The translations under genes and the position numbers were made by a program. Positions 9,697 through 17,707 of a stretch of 64,000 nucleotides of DNA are shown here, piece after piece. Source of the DNA: an uncultured Bacteroidales bacterium (GTDB lineage: Bacteria; Bacteroidota; Bacteroidia; Bacteroidales; UBA932); contig CASEBV010000007.1 of the NCBI GenBank assembly GCA_949286415.1, positions 124,001 through 188,000 of the forward strand, in the 5' to 3' direction. The first letter of the stretch is position 1, and each line of letters opens with the position of its first letter. The notes beneath the pieces are model-generated. The model ran no database searches and had not been told where the DNA came from. It was given only the letters and a program-made list of their open reading frames with translations.

Positions 9697-10596
9697 TCAT
9701 TTTTTTGACGATGAGACTATCATAAAGACTATAGCCGCCATTGTCAGGACTATTCCTATTATTATATTGGCAGTGATGCTTTCCCCGAAGGCGAGAGCAC
9801 CGACGAGAATGGCTGTCACCGGCTCGAAGACGCCGAGCACGGATGACTTTGTCGCCCCTATTATGCGGGTGGACATCGCAAGGGTTGCGGTGGAGACTAC
9901 GGTAGGCATGACGGCAAGGCCAAGGAGATTGAGCCACACTCCGATGCGGTCAAGTCCGGTGAAAAGCGAAGCCTCCCCTCCCCCGGAAACGAGACTGTGC
10001 GCAGCGAATATCACCGTACCTGTCAGCAGGGCATAGAATGTGAGCAGCGAGTCCGACACTGTGCGGATGGCCCGGCTCCTGTTTATGATGACAATGAACA
10101 TCGCATACGACAGGGCGGATGCAAATGCCAGCGCAAGGCCTTTCCACTGGAGAAGGCCCTCTCCGTCCGTGCGGCAAAGGAAGAGGACGCCGGTGAATGT
10201 CATGAATATCGACAGCCAGACCTGCCATGTGGGATAGACCCGCATGAAAACCATTATCAGGGCCACAAGCACCGGATACAGAAAGACTATGGTAGTGGCA
10301 ACCCCGGACGGGATGAACCCGTATGCCTCGAACAGTGTGAGGCTGCTCAGGGAAAAGAGTATGCCCAGGATAAGCAGCCTCGAGGTCTGCTTCAGACTGA
10401 CTCTGAAGCTTTCCTTCCTGACCAGAAGCCATCCGCCGAGGATGACAACAGCCAGAAGATACCTGAAGAAAAGTATCTCGTCCACCGATATTCCCTGCCT
10501 CATCAGGGGCACGGCAAAGAGCGGATTGAGGCCGTATGTGACACCGGTCACGATACCGGCGGCATAGCCCCAGACGGAAGAAATGTCCTCTGACAT
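9697..10596 (-). CDS. EamA-family (drug/metabolite superfamily) permease
   Basis: Inner-membrane permease with about ten hydrophobic segments in two EamA repeats, 299 residues. Typical features: AAGIVTGVTYGLNPLFAVPLM at the start, EAYGFIPSGVATTIVFLYP closing the first repeat, and SVLGVFEPVTAILVGALAFGE in the second. Substrate cannot be told from sequence; relatives export metabolites or amino acids. Starts 5 bp after the hisS stop, so almost certainly cotranscribed with hisS. ATG at 10594-10596. Confidence 0.88.
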   Translation of the reverse strand: MSEDISSVWGYAAGIVTGVTYGLNPLFAVPLMRQGISVDEILFFRYLLAVVILGGWLLVRKESFRVSLKQTSRLLILGILFSLSSLTLFEAYGFIPSGVATTIVFLYPVLVALIMVFMRVYPTWQVWLSIFMTFTGVLFLCRTDGEGLLQWKGLALAFASALSYAMFIVIINRSRAIRTVSDSLLTFYALLTGTVIFAAHSLVSGGGEASLFTGLDRIGVWLNLLGLAVMPTVVSTATLAMSTRIIGATKSSVLGVFEPVTAILVGALAFGESITANIIIGIVLTMAAIVFMIVSSSKK

Positions 10597-10601
10597 GATA
10601 T

Positions 10602-12011
10602 TTATCCGATGAAGGCGGCCATCCCGTCAAGGTCTGAGACCGAGAATGTCTTCTGCTCCCCGGAAGAAAGATTCTTGAGGTTGATTTCTCCCCGTGCCAT
10701 CTCGTCGCCCCCGACTATGGACATGAACGGTATATTCTTTTTGGCGGCATACTCAAACTGCTTCTTGAGCTTGCCGGACTCGTGATATATCTCGCACGGA
10801 ATACCCCTGTCCCTCAAATTCTTGGCCACAGGTATCAGGTATTTCAGCTCATCCGGGCCCATATTGGAGAACAGTATCCTGGTCGATGTCGTCACTTCGT
10901 CCGGGAAAAGGCCGAGTCCGCTGAGGACATCATAGATTCTGTCGGCACCGAATGAAATCCCGACGCCGGACATTCCCGGCAGGCCGAAAATACCGGTAAG
11001 GTTGTCGTAGCGTCCTCCTCCGCAGATGCTTCCTATCTGGAAATCCTTGGCCTTGACCTCGAATATTGCCCCCGTATAATAGTTCAGTCCCCTCGCCAGA
11101 GACAGGTCCAGCTCCACCTCCTGCGACACGGATGCCGCATCAATCAGCCCGAACAGTTCATCCAGCTCGTCCAGGCCCCTGAGGCCTTCCTCCGAGACAA
11201 TCCCGGACGCGGAGCCTCCGTTGCAGAGCTCACGCATTGTCGCAAGCTTGTCTGAAGTGGAGCCCGACAATGTGAGGACAGGTTCAATGACCTTGACGGC
11301 CTCCTCTGTCAGTCCTTTCTCAAGCATTTCCGCCTCCACGGCCTCGAGTCCGACCTTGTCAATCTTGTCTATGGCTACAGTGATGTCCACCATCTTGTCC
11401 GGGAAGCCCGAAATCTCGGCCAGCCCGGCAAGCACCTTGCGGTTGTTGATCTTGACGCATACGCGCACCCCGAAAAGGCCGAACACCCTGTCGACTATCT
11501 GTACCAGTTCCAGTTCGTTCAGAAGCGACTTCGAGCCTATAACATCCACATCGCACTGGTAGAATTCACGGTAACGGCCCTTTTGCGGCCTGTCCGCCCT
11601 CCACACCGGCTGAATCTGGTATCTCTTGAACGGGAATGAAATCTCCCCCTGATGCTGCACCACATATCTCGCAAAAGGCACCGTCAGGTCATATCTCAGG
11701 CCCTTTTCGCATACCTTCAGGGAAAGCGCCTTGCTGTTGTACCGGTTCTCCCCCTCAGGAAGCCTGTATTCGCCGAAATCTATTCCGGAAAACGCATCCC
11801 CTGAATTGAGAATGCGGAAAAGAAGCTTGTCCCCCTCTTCCCCATACTTTCCGAGAAGAGTGCTCAGGTTCTCCATCGACGGGGTCTCAATCGGAGCATA
11901 ACCGTAAGTCCTGAACACCGAGCGTATTGTATCGAATATATAATTCCTTCCCGCCATCTCGGACGGGCCGAAGTCCCTTGTTCCCTTCGGAATCGACGGT
12001 TTCTGTGCCAT
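10602..12011 (-). CDS. hisS: HisS, histidyl-tRNA synthetase
   Basis: Class II aminoacyl-tRNA synthetase charging tRNA-His. 469 residues from ATG at 12009-12011 ([20 protein letters not shown]); the longer open frame to 12215 contains promoter sequence and no family match. Motif 2 region is [31 protein letters not shown]; histidine-binding loops are [15 protein letters not shown] and [13 protein letters not shown]; the C-terminal anticodon-binding domain follows. A -7 box at 12031-12038 implies a leader of only a few bases. Confidence 0.97.
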   Translation of the reverse strand: MAQKPSIPKGTRDFGPSEMAGRNYIFDTIRSVFRTYGYAPIETPSMENLSTLLGKYGEEGDKLLFRILNSGDAFSGIDFGEYRLPEGENRYNSKALSLKVCEKGLRYDLTVPFARYVVQHQGEISFPFKRYQIQPVWRADRPQKGRYREFYQCDVDVIGSKSLLNELELVQIVDRVFGLFGVRVCVKINNRKVLAGLAEISGFPDKMVDITVAIDKIDKVGLEAVEAEMLEKGLTEEAVKVIEPVLTLSGSTSDKLATMRELCNGGSASGIVSEEGLRGLDELDELFGLIDAASVSQEVELDLSLARGLNYYTGAIFEVKAKDFQIGSICGGGRYDNLTGIFGLPGMSGVGISFGADRIYDVLSGLGLFPDEVTTSTRILFSNMGPDELKYLIPVAKNLRDRGIPCEIYHESGKLKKQFEYAAKKNIPFMSIVGGDEMARGEINLKNLSSGEQKTFSVSDLDGMAAFIG

Positions 12012-12030
12012 ATCCAAACTGTTTTGGGCG

Positions 12031-12184
12031 CAAATATAGTGAGAAGCCGAGAGCAATGCAAGCTTGTTTGCAATTGCCGAGGCGCTACAGTATATGTGGC
12101 GCGCAGCGACAAATATACGCAGAAGTCGAGAGTAATGAAAATGAACTTGTTCAAATTCCTTTTCAAATTCCTTTACCGAGGCGC
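12031..12184 (-). promoter_or_regulatory. Duplicated promoter cassette upstream of hisS
   Basis: Two related segments lie head to tail: 12031-12085 and 12110-12184. Each begins (plus strand) with CAAATATA, which on the minus strand is the -7 box TATATTTG, then continues nAGAAGnCGAGAGnAATG and ends CCGAGGCGC. The proximal copy also has TTG 20 bp before its -7 box, a fair -33 element. The distal copy is longer partly because the word TTCAAATTCCTT is itself doubled. This looks like an ancestral promoter duplicated in tandem; the proximal one is placed to drive hisS. Confidence 0.55.
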
Positions 12185-12296
12185 ATCCAGCATAAAAGAA
12201 AAGGACCTGCTCCATTGAAGCAGAATCCCTGTTCTTAATATATCGGATTTAGGGTTATAGATTTCAGAACTGTCTCCCTGACCAAGACATTCCATG

Positions 12297-12375
12297 CAAT
12301 ATCAGAACATTGCCCAATATCAGGGCATCCCTTTCAAATACTATGAAATATTCCTTTCAATATTATGAAAAGAGA
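12297..12375. repeat. Two short tandem duplications
   Basis: CAATATCAGAACAT at 12297-12310 recurs as CAATATCAGGGCAT at 12315-12328 (period 18). Next to it CCTTTCAAATACTATGAA (12330 on) recurs as CCTTTCAATATTATGAAA (12353 on), period 23. The second unit spans the end of the small ORF at 12363-12452. Confidence 0.5.
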
Positions 12376-12452
12376 ATGTATGACGCGAGTATCAGGGCTA
12401 CTACTGCAAATGCCCCAACTCTTTTTACTGTTTCGACAATGACTTCTCTCAT
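12363..12452 (-). CDS. Possible 29-residue single-span membrane peptide
   Basis: ATG at 12450-12452, TAA at 12363-12365. The product has a charged N-terminus (MREVIVETVKRVG) followed by a continuous hydrophobic stretch ending at a terminal Ser, the layout of a one-span inner-membrane microprotein. No ribosome-binding site or clear promoter is visible, but that is normal in this phylum. Length alone gives no statistical support; the amphipathic-then-hydrophobic pattern is the only argument. Confidence 0.25.
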   Translation of the reverse strand: MREVIVETVKRVGAFAVVALILASYILFS

Positions 12453-12739
12453 GGCACACAACAATTGACGGTTATCCGGAAAACAACGCCTTAAAGATGC
12501 AGCGGAGAGTCATTTCGTTGCATCGCTGACAAGAAAAATCAACCGCGGCCGGTGGATATGTGAAATGGTGTCCACCGGGCGTGATTTTCCTGCGAAAGTG
12601 TGCCCGATGGCATTTTCAAAATGCCGACGGCCGCGATAATGCCGCAATTCCGCGCCCGATGGACAGTATTTTGGGGCTCCACCGGCCGCGCCTCGGATTG
12701 CGGCTCCGACATGATTTCCAGCAGTACACTAAAGAAAAA

Positions 12740-12772
12740 TTTGCCCCCCCCTGTCTTTTTTCTATATTTTTG
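12740..12772 (+). promoter_or_regulatory. Promoter for the LRR lipoprotein gene
   Basis: TTTG at 12740-12743 and TATTTTTG (TAnnTTTG) at 12765-12772 with a 21-bp spacer, 64 bp before the ATG. Spacing is within the range of Bacteroidetes primary-sigma promoters. The spacer contains a run of eight C's. Confidence 0.6.
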
Positions 12773-12836
12773 TCGCGGGTACGACCGGATGTGACAATTC
12801 AAACAAATTAAATGAATTACCATAAAATTAATCGCC

Positions 12837-14045
12837 ATGAAAAAAATCGCAAATCTGCTTGTCTGTGCATTTCTTGCTATGATAAGCCTCGCTTCGTGCA
12901 GGAATGAAGAGGTGCAGGTGTATTCAATTTCTGTTGACCCCGCGGAACTGCCATTCGGCTACGACGGAGGGAAACAGACTGTGGAAGTCACAAGTTCCCA
13001 CAAATGGACCTTGACAAATGACACGGATTGGATAACGACTTCCGCCGACATGGGGGAATCAGGAAGCCTTGTGGAAATCTCGGCAGGACACAACACATCA
13101 GCGGACATCAAATCCGGGGAAATCATATTTACCTGCGGCGACAAGACCGCCGTCCTGAAGGTCAGCCAGGAAATTGACGGGACCCGGGCAATACAGTTCA
13201 AAGACCCGAATTTCCTTGAGGCATTGATTGCTTACAATGTTGATGCTGACGGCGACGGTCAGATAACCGTCAATGAGGCCAAGACTGTCAAACGTTTGTG
13301 GGTAAACAATAGCGATATAAAGGAAATGTCAGAGATACGATATTTTACCGCTCTGGGAACTTTGTATTGCCACGGAAATCAGATGACCGACCTTGATGTC
13401 AGCAATAATACGGCTCTGACATGGTTGTGGTGCTACGGCAATCAGCTGACAACACTTGATGTGAGCGACAATACTGCTCTGAGAGATTTGCTGTGCGACG
13501 ACAATCAACTGACAACACTTGATATCAGCAACAATACCGCTCTGGGAACTTTGCATTGCCACGGAAATCAGATGACCGACCTTGATGTCAGCAATAATAC
13601 GGCTCTGACAGATTTGCGGTGCTACAACAATCAACTGACAACACTTGATGTCAGCAACAATACAGGTCTGACATATTTGCTTTGCTTCGACAATCAACTT
13701 ACAACTCTTAATGTGAGCAGCAATACGGCTCTGACAGATTTGCGGTGCTACAACAATCAACTGACAACACTTGACGTCAGCAACAATACCGCTCTGACAC
13801 AGTTGTGGTGCTACGACAATCAGCTGACAACACTTGATGTAAGCAACAATACCGCTCTGACACAGTTGTGGTGCTACGACAATCAACTGACAACACTTGA
13901 TGTAAGCAACAATACCGCTCTGACAACTTTGTATTGCAGCGGCAATCCTCTACAGTCCGTCACAATATCTGAAAGTCAGCGAAATGCTTCATGGCTGGAT
14001 GATGTCAGGCAAAGCTATCCTGAGATTGAAATCATAGTGAAGTAA
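12837..14045 (+). CDS. Surface lipoprotein with BACON domain, EF-hand-like loop and cysteine-type leucine-rich repeats
   Basis: 402 residues. Signal peptide ends in the lipobox SLASC (Cys21), so the protein is probably an exported lipoprotein. Residues about 28-110 look like a BACON domain (DWITTSADMGESGSL). Residues 136-147 (DADGDGQITVNE) form a complete EF-hand/dockerin-type calcium loop with ligands at 136, 138, 140, 142, 144 and 147. From residue 173 there are nine exact 21-residue repeats, pattern LxxLxCxxNQLTxLDVSNNTA, plus a degenerate tenth; each has an inward-facing Cys. LRR proteins of this type usually bind proteins or carbohydrate. It has its own promoter and is convergent with the radical SAM gene (34 bp apart). 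Precise ligand unknown. Confidence 0.85.
   Translation: MKKIANLLVCAFLAMISLASCRNEEVQVYSISVDPAELPFGYDGGKQTVEVTSSHKWTLTNDTDWITTSADMGESGSLVEISAGHNTSADIKSGEIIFTCGDKTAVLKVSQEIDGTRAIQFKDPNFLEALIAYNVDADGDGQITVNEAKTVKRLWVNNSDIKEMSEIRYFTALGTLYCHGNQMTDLDVSNNTALTWLWCYGNQLTTLDVSDNTALRDLLCDDNQLTTLDISNNTALGTLHCHGNQMTDLDVSNNTALTDLRCYNNQLTTLDVSNNTGLTYLLCFDNQLTTLNVSSNTALTDLRCYNNQLTTLDVSNNTALTQLWCYDNQLTTLDVSNNTALTQLWCYDNQLTTLDVSNNTALTTLYCSGNPLQSVTISESQRNASWLDDVRQSYPEIEIIVK
13353..13919 (+). repeat. Nine 63-bp tandem repeats encoding LRRs
   Basis: Exact 63-bp period, units starting at 13353, 13416, 13479 and so on. Units 1 and 4 differ by one base, units 8 and 9 by one base, and units 5 and 7 by a few. This mixed pattern shows recent block duplications and suggests copy number may vary between strains. 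Confidence 0.9.
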
Positions 14046-14079
14046 GTCAGGGCCCGGGATATCACAGCAGGACTGCGAA

Positions 14080-15144
14080 TCACAGGCGGTCAAGATGGCA
14101 GAGGATGAGATTGCCGTCGCTGTCGCGAAGGTGCATCCCGTTGCCCTTGCAGTACCGGAACCAGCGGCAGGATGCGCATTTGTCTTTTTTCATCCAGGAA
14201 CGGTCGCGGTATGGGATGAATCTGTTTTCCCATACATCGATGAAGTCATCGGTGGCGATATTGCCCTGATGCCAGTCGCTTCTGATGCTCGGACATGCCG
14301 AAATGGAGCCGTCGGCGAGGACGGAAGCGACAGAAAGGCCGGCCTGGCAGGTGTAGAGATTGTCTCTGACCATGCCCTCATATTCTCCGAGAAAGCCTTC
14401 GCATCCGTATGACGGCATTATACGGCCTTCTTTTCTTGTCTGCGATATGAAGTCCATGAGCCCTCTGTAGCGCTCCCTGTCCAGCTGCAGATGCGGATCC
14501 CGGGCAGCGCGTCCGACGGGAAACACGGTAAAAAGCCGCCAGCTTTTCAGGCCGAGGGATATCAGGTATTCTTTAAATTCTCCCAGAGTATCATAATTCC
14601 GGTTGTTCACACAGGTGACCACATCGAATTTGACAGAAGGCTCGGATACAAACATCTTTACTGCCTGCTCGGCTGTTTTGAAAGAGCCGGGCACGCCTCT
14701 CATCCATTCATGGTCAGCCTCAAAGCCGTCGAGGCTGATTGTGGCGGAGTGTATGCCGGAGCGGAGCAGGGCTTCAAACCTGCGGGGAGTAAGCAGACGT
14801 CCGTTGGAGACGATTCCCCACGGAAATTCCATGTCATATACCGCCCTGCCGCATTTTTCAAGGTCCTGGCGCATGAGAGGCTCGCCGCCGGTCATGATTA
14901 CCATTATTCTGCGGGAGTCATATTTTTCCTTGATTCGCACAAGGACTTTCCGGAAATCCTCAAAGGGCATGTCCCTGCAGGCGGATGACACATGACAGTC
15001 GCTTCCGCAATGGCGGCAATGCATGTTGCACCTGAGGGTGCATTCCCAGAACAGCTGGCGGAGAGGATGATGTTTCTGTTCATCCTTGACGAGCTGCCGG
15101 TGGAGCTCCAGGGCTATGCGCTGTCTTATTGATATATGTGTCAT
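14080..15144 (-). CDS. Radical SAM/SPASM protein (rSAM/lipoprotein-system type)
   Basis: 354 residues. FWECTLRCNMHCRHCGSDC contains the CX3CX2C cluster motif (Cys39, 43, 46); MTGGEPLMR is the GGE SAM-binding motif. The C-terminal half is a SPASM domain: cysteines in YGCEGFLGE, LYTCQAGLSVASVLADGSIS and the closing CASCRWFRYCKGNGMH for auxiliary Fe-S clusters. This matches what I recall of TIGR04133, which is named for an adjacent small lipoprotein (TIGR04134); no such partner is present here. Start chosen at ATG 15142-15144 (MTHISIRQRIALELHRQL); in-frame ATGs up to 15186 exist. Lies 93 bp after the oxidoreductase gene on the same strand. Substrate unknown. Confidence 0.85.
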   Translation of the reverse strand: MTHISIRQRIALELHRQLVKDEQKHHPLRQLFWECTLRCNMHCRHCGSDCHVSSACRDMPFEDFRKVLVRIKEKYDSRRIMVIMTGGEPLMRQDLEKCGRAVYDMEFPWGIVSNGRLLTPRRFEALLRSGIHSATISLDGFEADHEWMRGVPGSFKTAEQAVKMFVSEPSVKFDVVTCVNNRNYDTLGEFKEYLISLGLKSWRLFTVFPVGRAARDPHLQLDRERYRGLMDFISQTRKEGRIMPSYGCEGFLGEYEGMVRDNLYTCQAGLSVASVLADGSISACPSIRSDWHQGNIATDDFIDVWENRFIPYRDRSWMKKDKCASCRWFRYCKGNGMHLRDSDGNLILCHLDRL

Positions 15145-15237
15145 TTCTTCAGGTATCATTGGTCGTCCGGAGCGAGTCATCATCATCCTGTCCGGGGGTC
15201 ATCATCTGCCGGACAGGCCGTCTGCTCCGCCATCCGC

Positions 15238-17700
15238 TCAGTGGAGAGAGCGGATGTAGCGGTCTATGGCTGCGGCAGCCTTGCGTCCGGCTCCCATGGC
15301 AAGGATGACTGTCGCCGCCCCTGTCACGGCATCGCCTCCGGCAAAGACTCCAGGGCGGGTGGTCGCGCCGTCTTCATCCGCGACGATGCAGCCCCTGCGG
15401 TTGGTCTCAAGTCCGGATGTCGTATGGGAGATCAGCGGGTTAGGAGAGGTACCGAGGGCCATTATCACCGAATCGGCCTCTATCTCAAATTCCGAACCCG
15501 GGACAGGAACAGGCGAGCGGCGTCCGCTTTCGTCAGGTTCGCCGAGCTCCATACGGATGCATCGTATTCCGCGGACCCAGCCTTTGTCGTCTCCGAGAAT
15601 CTCGACCGGATTGGAGAGCATCATGAATTCAACCCCCTCTTCTTTGGCATGGTGGACTTCTTCCCTTCTGGCAGGCAGTTCATTCTCTGTTCTTCTGTAT
15701 ACTATGGTGGTCCCGGCGCCCAGCCTGAGGGCGGTCCTTGCCGCATCCATTGCCACATTTCCTCCGCCCACCACGACTGTACGGCGTCCGGTGAAGACAG
15801 GAGTCCTGTAGTCTGGGCTGTATGCATGCATGAGATTGTTTCTTGTCAGGAATTCGTTGGCGGAGAACACTCCGTTGAGATTCTCGCCGGGAATGTTCAT
15901 GAAACGCGGGAGTCCGGCTCCGGAACCTATGAATACTGCGGAGAAGCCTTCCTTGTCAAGCAGTGAATCCACCGTGAGGGTCCTTCCTATCACGACATCA
16001 GTCTCTATCTTGACACCGAGGGCTTTTACCTGATTGATTTCGGCTGCGACTACCCTTTCTTTCGGCAGCCTGAATTCAGGTATGCCGTATTCAAGCACGC
16101 CGCCGGCCTTGTGGAGAGCCTCGAAGACAGTCACATCGTAACCGAGCTTGGCAAGGTCTGCAGCACAGGCAAGTCCTGATGGCCCGCTGCCGACGACAGC
16201 CACCTTGTGCCGGGCAGCACCGGTTCCGTCAGTGCCATTTCCGTCGGCGCCGCTTCCGTCAGTCCCGGGGCTGTGTGCGCCGGACTGTTCTGATTCCTGT
16301 CCTGACTGCCATGATTCCTGTCCTGATTCTGATGTCCTGTGCTGCATGTTCCAGTCTGCCACAAAGCGCTCGAGTTTTCCGATGGCGACAGGCTCGGACT
16401 TAACGCCCAGGATACAGCTGCCTTCACACTGTGTCTCCTGGGGACAGACACGGCCGCACACGGCAGGCAGCGATGAATCACGCGCTATCACAGCCGAAGC
16501 CTTGGCAAAATCACCGTCTGCCACAGCCGCAATGAATTCCGGAATGGAAATATTCACAGGGCAGGCGGCCACGCACCGCGGATTCTTGCAATGAAGGCAT
16601 CTTGTGGCCTCCAGCATGGCCTCTTTCTCGTCATATCCGTAGCAGACCTCCTCAAAATTGGTCGCCCGCACCTTCGGGTCCTGTTCCCTCACCGGAACGC
16701 GCGGTATCCGGTTTGCCCTCCTGACAGATGCCGGCCCGGCTGCAGGGTTTGGAATTTCTGCATTGCCGGCCGGATTCACGGCTTCTGCCCCGACAGATTC
16801 TTCCTGACCGCCGGAGCCATGTTCCTTCCGTTCTCCTGACAAACCGATCTTGCATTCGTGCTCATATTCCTCCGCCGCCTCATGCTCCTGAGTGCGGTAC
16901 ATCCCCTGGCGGCGCATGGCCTCGTCGAAATCCACTTCATAGCCGTTGAACTCCGGTCCCTCGACACAGGCGAACCTTGTCTTGCCCGCCACCGTGACAC
17001 GGCAGGCCCCGCACATGCCGGTTCCGTCCACCATCAGGGTATTGAGGCTCACTGTCATCGGAATACCGAGCTTCTTTGCGGTCAAAGTGGCGAATTTCAT
17101 CATTATCATAGGGCCAATGGCCACGGCCATGGTATATTTCTTTCCATCCTCGTTCACGAGCTTCTCAAGCAGTCCGGTGACCATGCCGTGGAATCCCTCC
17201 GAACCGTCATCGGTACAGATATGGAGATTGTCGCAGACAGCAGCCATCTCTTCCTTGTATATGAGAAGGTCAGAGGTCTTGGCTCCGATGATGACATCAG
17301 TCTTCACTCCGAGAGAATGGAGGTATTTCACCTGAGGATAGACCGGGGCTGTGCCGACGCCTCCGGCTATGAAGACATAATGCTCCCCGGAGAGTTCTTC
17401 TGCTGTCTTCCCGACAAAGTCCGACGGGTGCCCGAGAGGCCCCGTGACATCCGAAAATCTGTCACCCACTTCCAGAGAGCAGATTTCGCCCGTGGAGACT
17501 CCGATTCTCTGGGTCACTATTGTCACAGTGCCGGCCTCTGCATCATAGTCACTGATTGTCAAGGGGATTCTTTCCCCGTGGGCCTCGGGAATCACTATCA
17601 GGAACTGCCCGGGGCGAGCTGATGCGGCAAGCCTCGGCGCATATACTTTCATCCTGCATATGGCAGGGGAAAGCATTTCTTTGGATATAATTTCAAACAT
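15238..17700 (-). CDS. Fused NfnA/NfnB-type NADPH:ferredoxin oxidoreductase (SudB + GltD-like)
   Basis: 820 residues. Residues 1-250 are an FNR-like FAD/NAD module ending in a 2Fe-2S site (VDGTGMCGACRVT, Cys230, 233, 245), as in NfnA/dihydroorotate dehydrogenase B electron-transfer subunits. After a low-complexity linker (about 270-325) comes a GltD-like half: 4Fe-4S cysteines 368/371/376/380 and 415/419/425/429, then FAD GSGPSG (about 503-508) and a second NADPH-binding GGGNVAMDAA. Fused homologues are annotated as DHOD-B NAD-binding subunit/NADPH-dependent glutamate synthase; separate NfnAB enzymes bifurcate electrons between NADH, ferredoxin and NADPH. No glutamate synthase large subunit is adjacent. 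Odd: an extra Gly/Ser/Asp-rich insertion at residues 456-496. ATG 17698-17700 gives the family start MFEIISKEMLSP. Confidence 0.88.
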   Translation of the reverse strand: MFEIISKEMLSPAICRMKVYAPRLAASARPGQFLIVIPEAHGERIPLTISDYDAEAGTVTIVTQRIGVSTGEICSLEVGDRFSDVTGPLGHPSDFVGKTAEELSGEHYVFIAGGVGTAPVYPQVKYLHSLGVKTDVIIGAKTSDLLIYKEEMAAVCDNLHICTDDGSEGFHGMVTGLLEKLVNEDGKKYTMAVAIGPMIMMKFATLTAKKLGIPMTVSLNTLMVDGTGMCGACRVTVAGKTRFACVEGPEFNGYEVDFDEAMRRQGMYRTQEHEAAEEYEHECKIGLSGERKEHGSGGQEESVGAEAVNPAGNAEIPNPAAGPASVRRANRIPRVPVREQDPKVRATNFEEVCYGYDEKEAMLEATRCLHCKNPRCVAACPVNISIPEFIAAVADGDFAKASAVIARDSSLPAVCGRVCPQETQCEGSCILGVKSEPVAIGKLERFVADWNMQHRTSESGQESWQSGQESEQSGAHSPGTDGSGADGNGTDGTGAARHKVAVVGSGPSGLACAADLAKLGYDVTVFEALHKAGGVLEYGIPEFRLPKERVVAAEINQVKALGVKIETDVVIGRTLTVDSLLDKEGFSAVFIGSGAGLPRFMNIPGENLNGVFSANEFLTRNNLMHAYSPDYRTPVFTGRRTVVVGGGNVAMDAARTALRLGAGTTIVYRRTENELPARREEVHHAKEEGVEFMMLSNPVEILGDDKGWVRGIRCIRMELGEPDESGRRSPVPVPGSEFEIEADSVIMALGTSPNPLISHTTSGLETNRRGCIVADEDGATTRPGVFAGGDAVTGAATVILAMGAGRKAAAAIDRYIRSLH
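16213..16335 (-). other. Low-complexity insertion inside the oxidoreductase gene
   Basis: Codes for about 41 residues made of SGQES, SPGTDG and DGNGTDG-like units, placed between the 4Fe-4S N-terminal region of the GltD-like half and its FAD domain. The DNA shows repeated TCCGTC and TCCTGA words typical of slippage. Confidence 0.7.
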
Positions 17701-17707
17701 ATCTCGC

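Larger units (their letters stand above)
12241..12836. other. Gene-poor 600-bp stretch with repeats and hairpins
   Basis: No convincing long gene here. It contains two short tandem duplications (12297-12375), a possible 29-codon minus-strand ORF, an 8-bp perfect stem with 14-nt loop (CCGGTGGA at 12549-12556 with TCCACCGG at 12571-12578), an 8-1-8 palindrome GGCATTTT-C-AAAATGCC at 12609-12625, a longer-range pair GCCGCAAT/ATTGCGGC, and the promoter of the LRR lipoprotein. The run of stems between 12549 and 12710 is denser than elsewhere in the window and could be a structured RNA or a decayed mobile piece. Confidence 0.5.

Noticed and set aside
13329-13886. 185-codon minus-strand open frame with repeated cysteine/isoleucine-rich units
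   Set aside because: It is the antisense of the LRR repeat array; the repeat period keeps the opposite frame open.
13353-13919. CRISPR-like direct repeats
   Set aside because: Repeats are contiguous 63-bp coding units without spacers.
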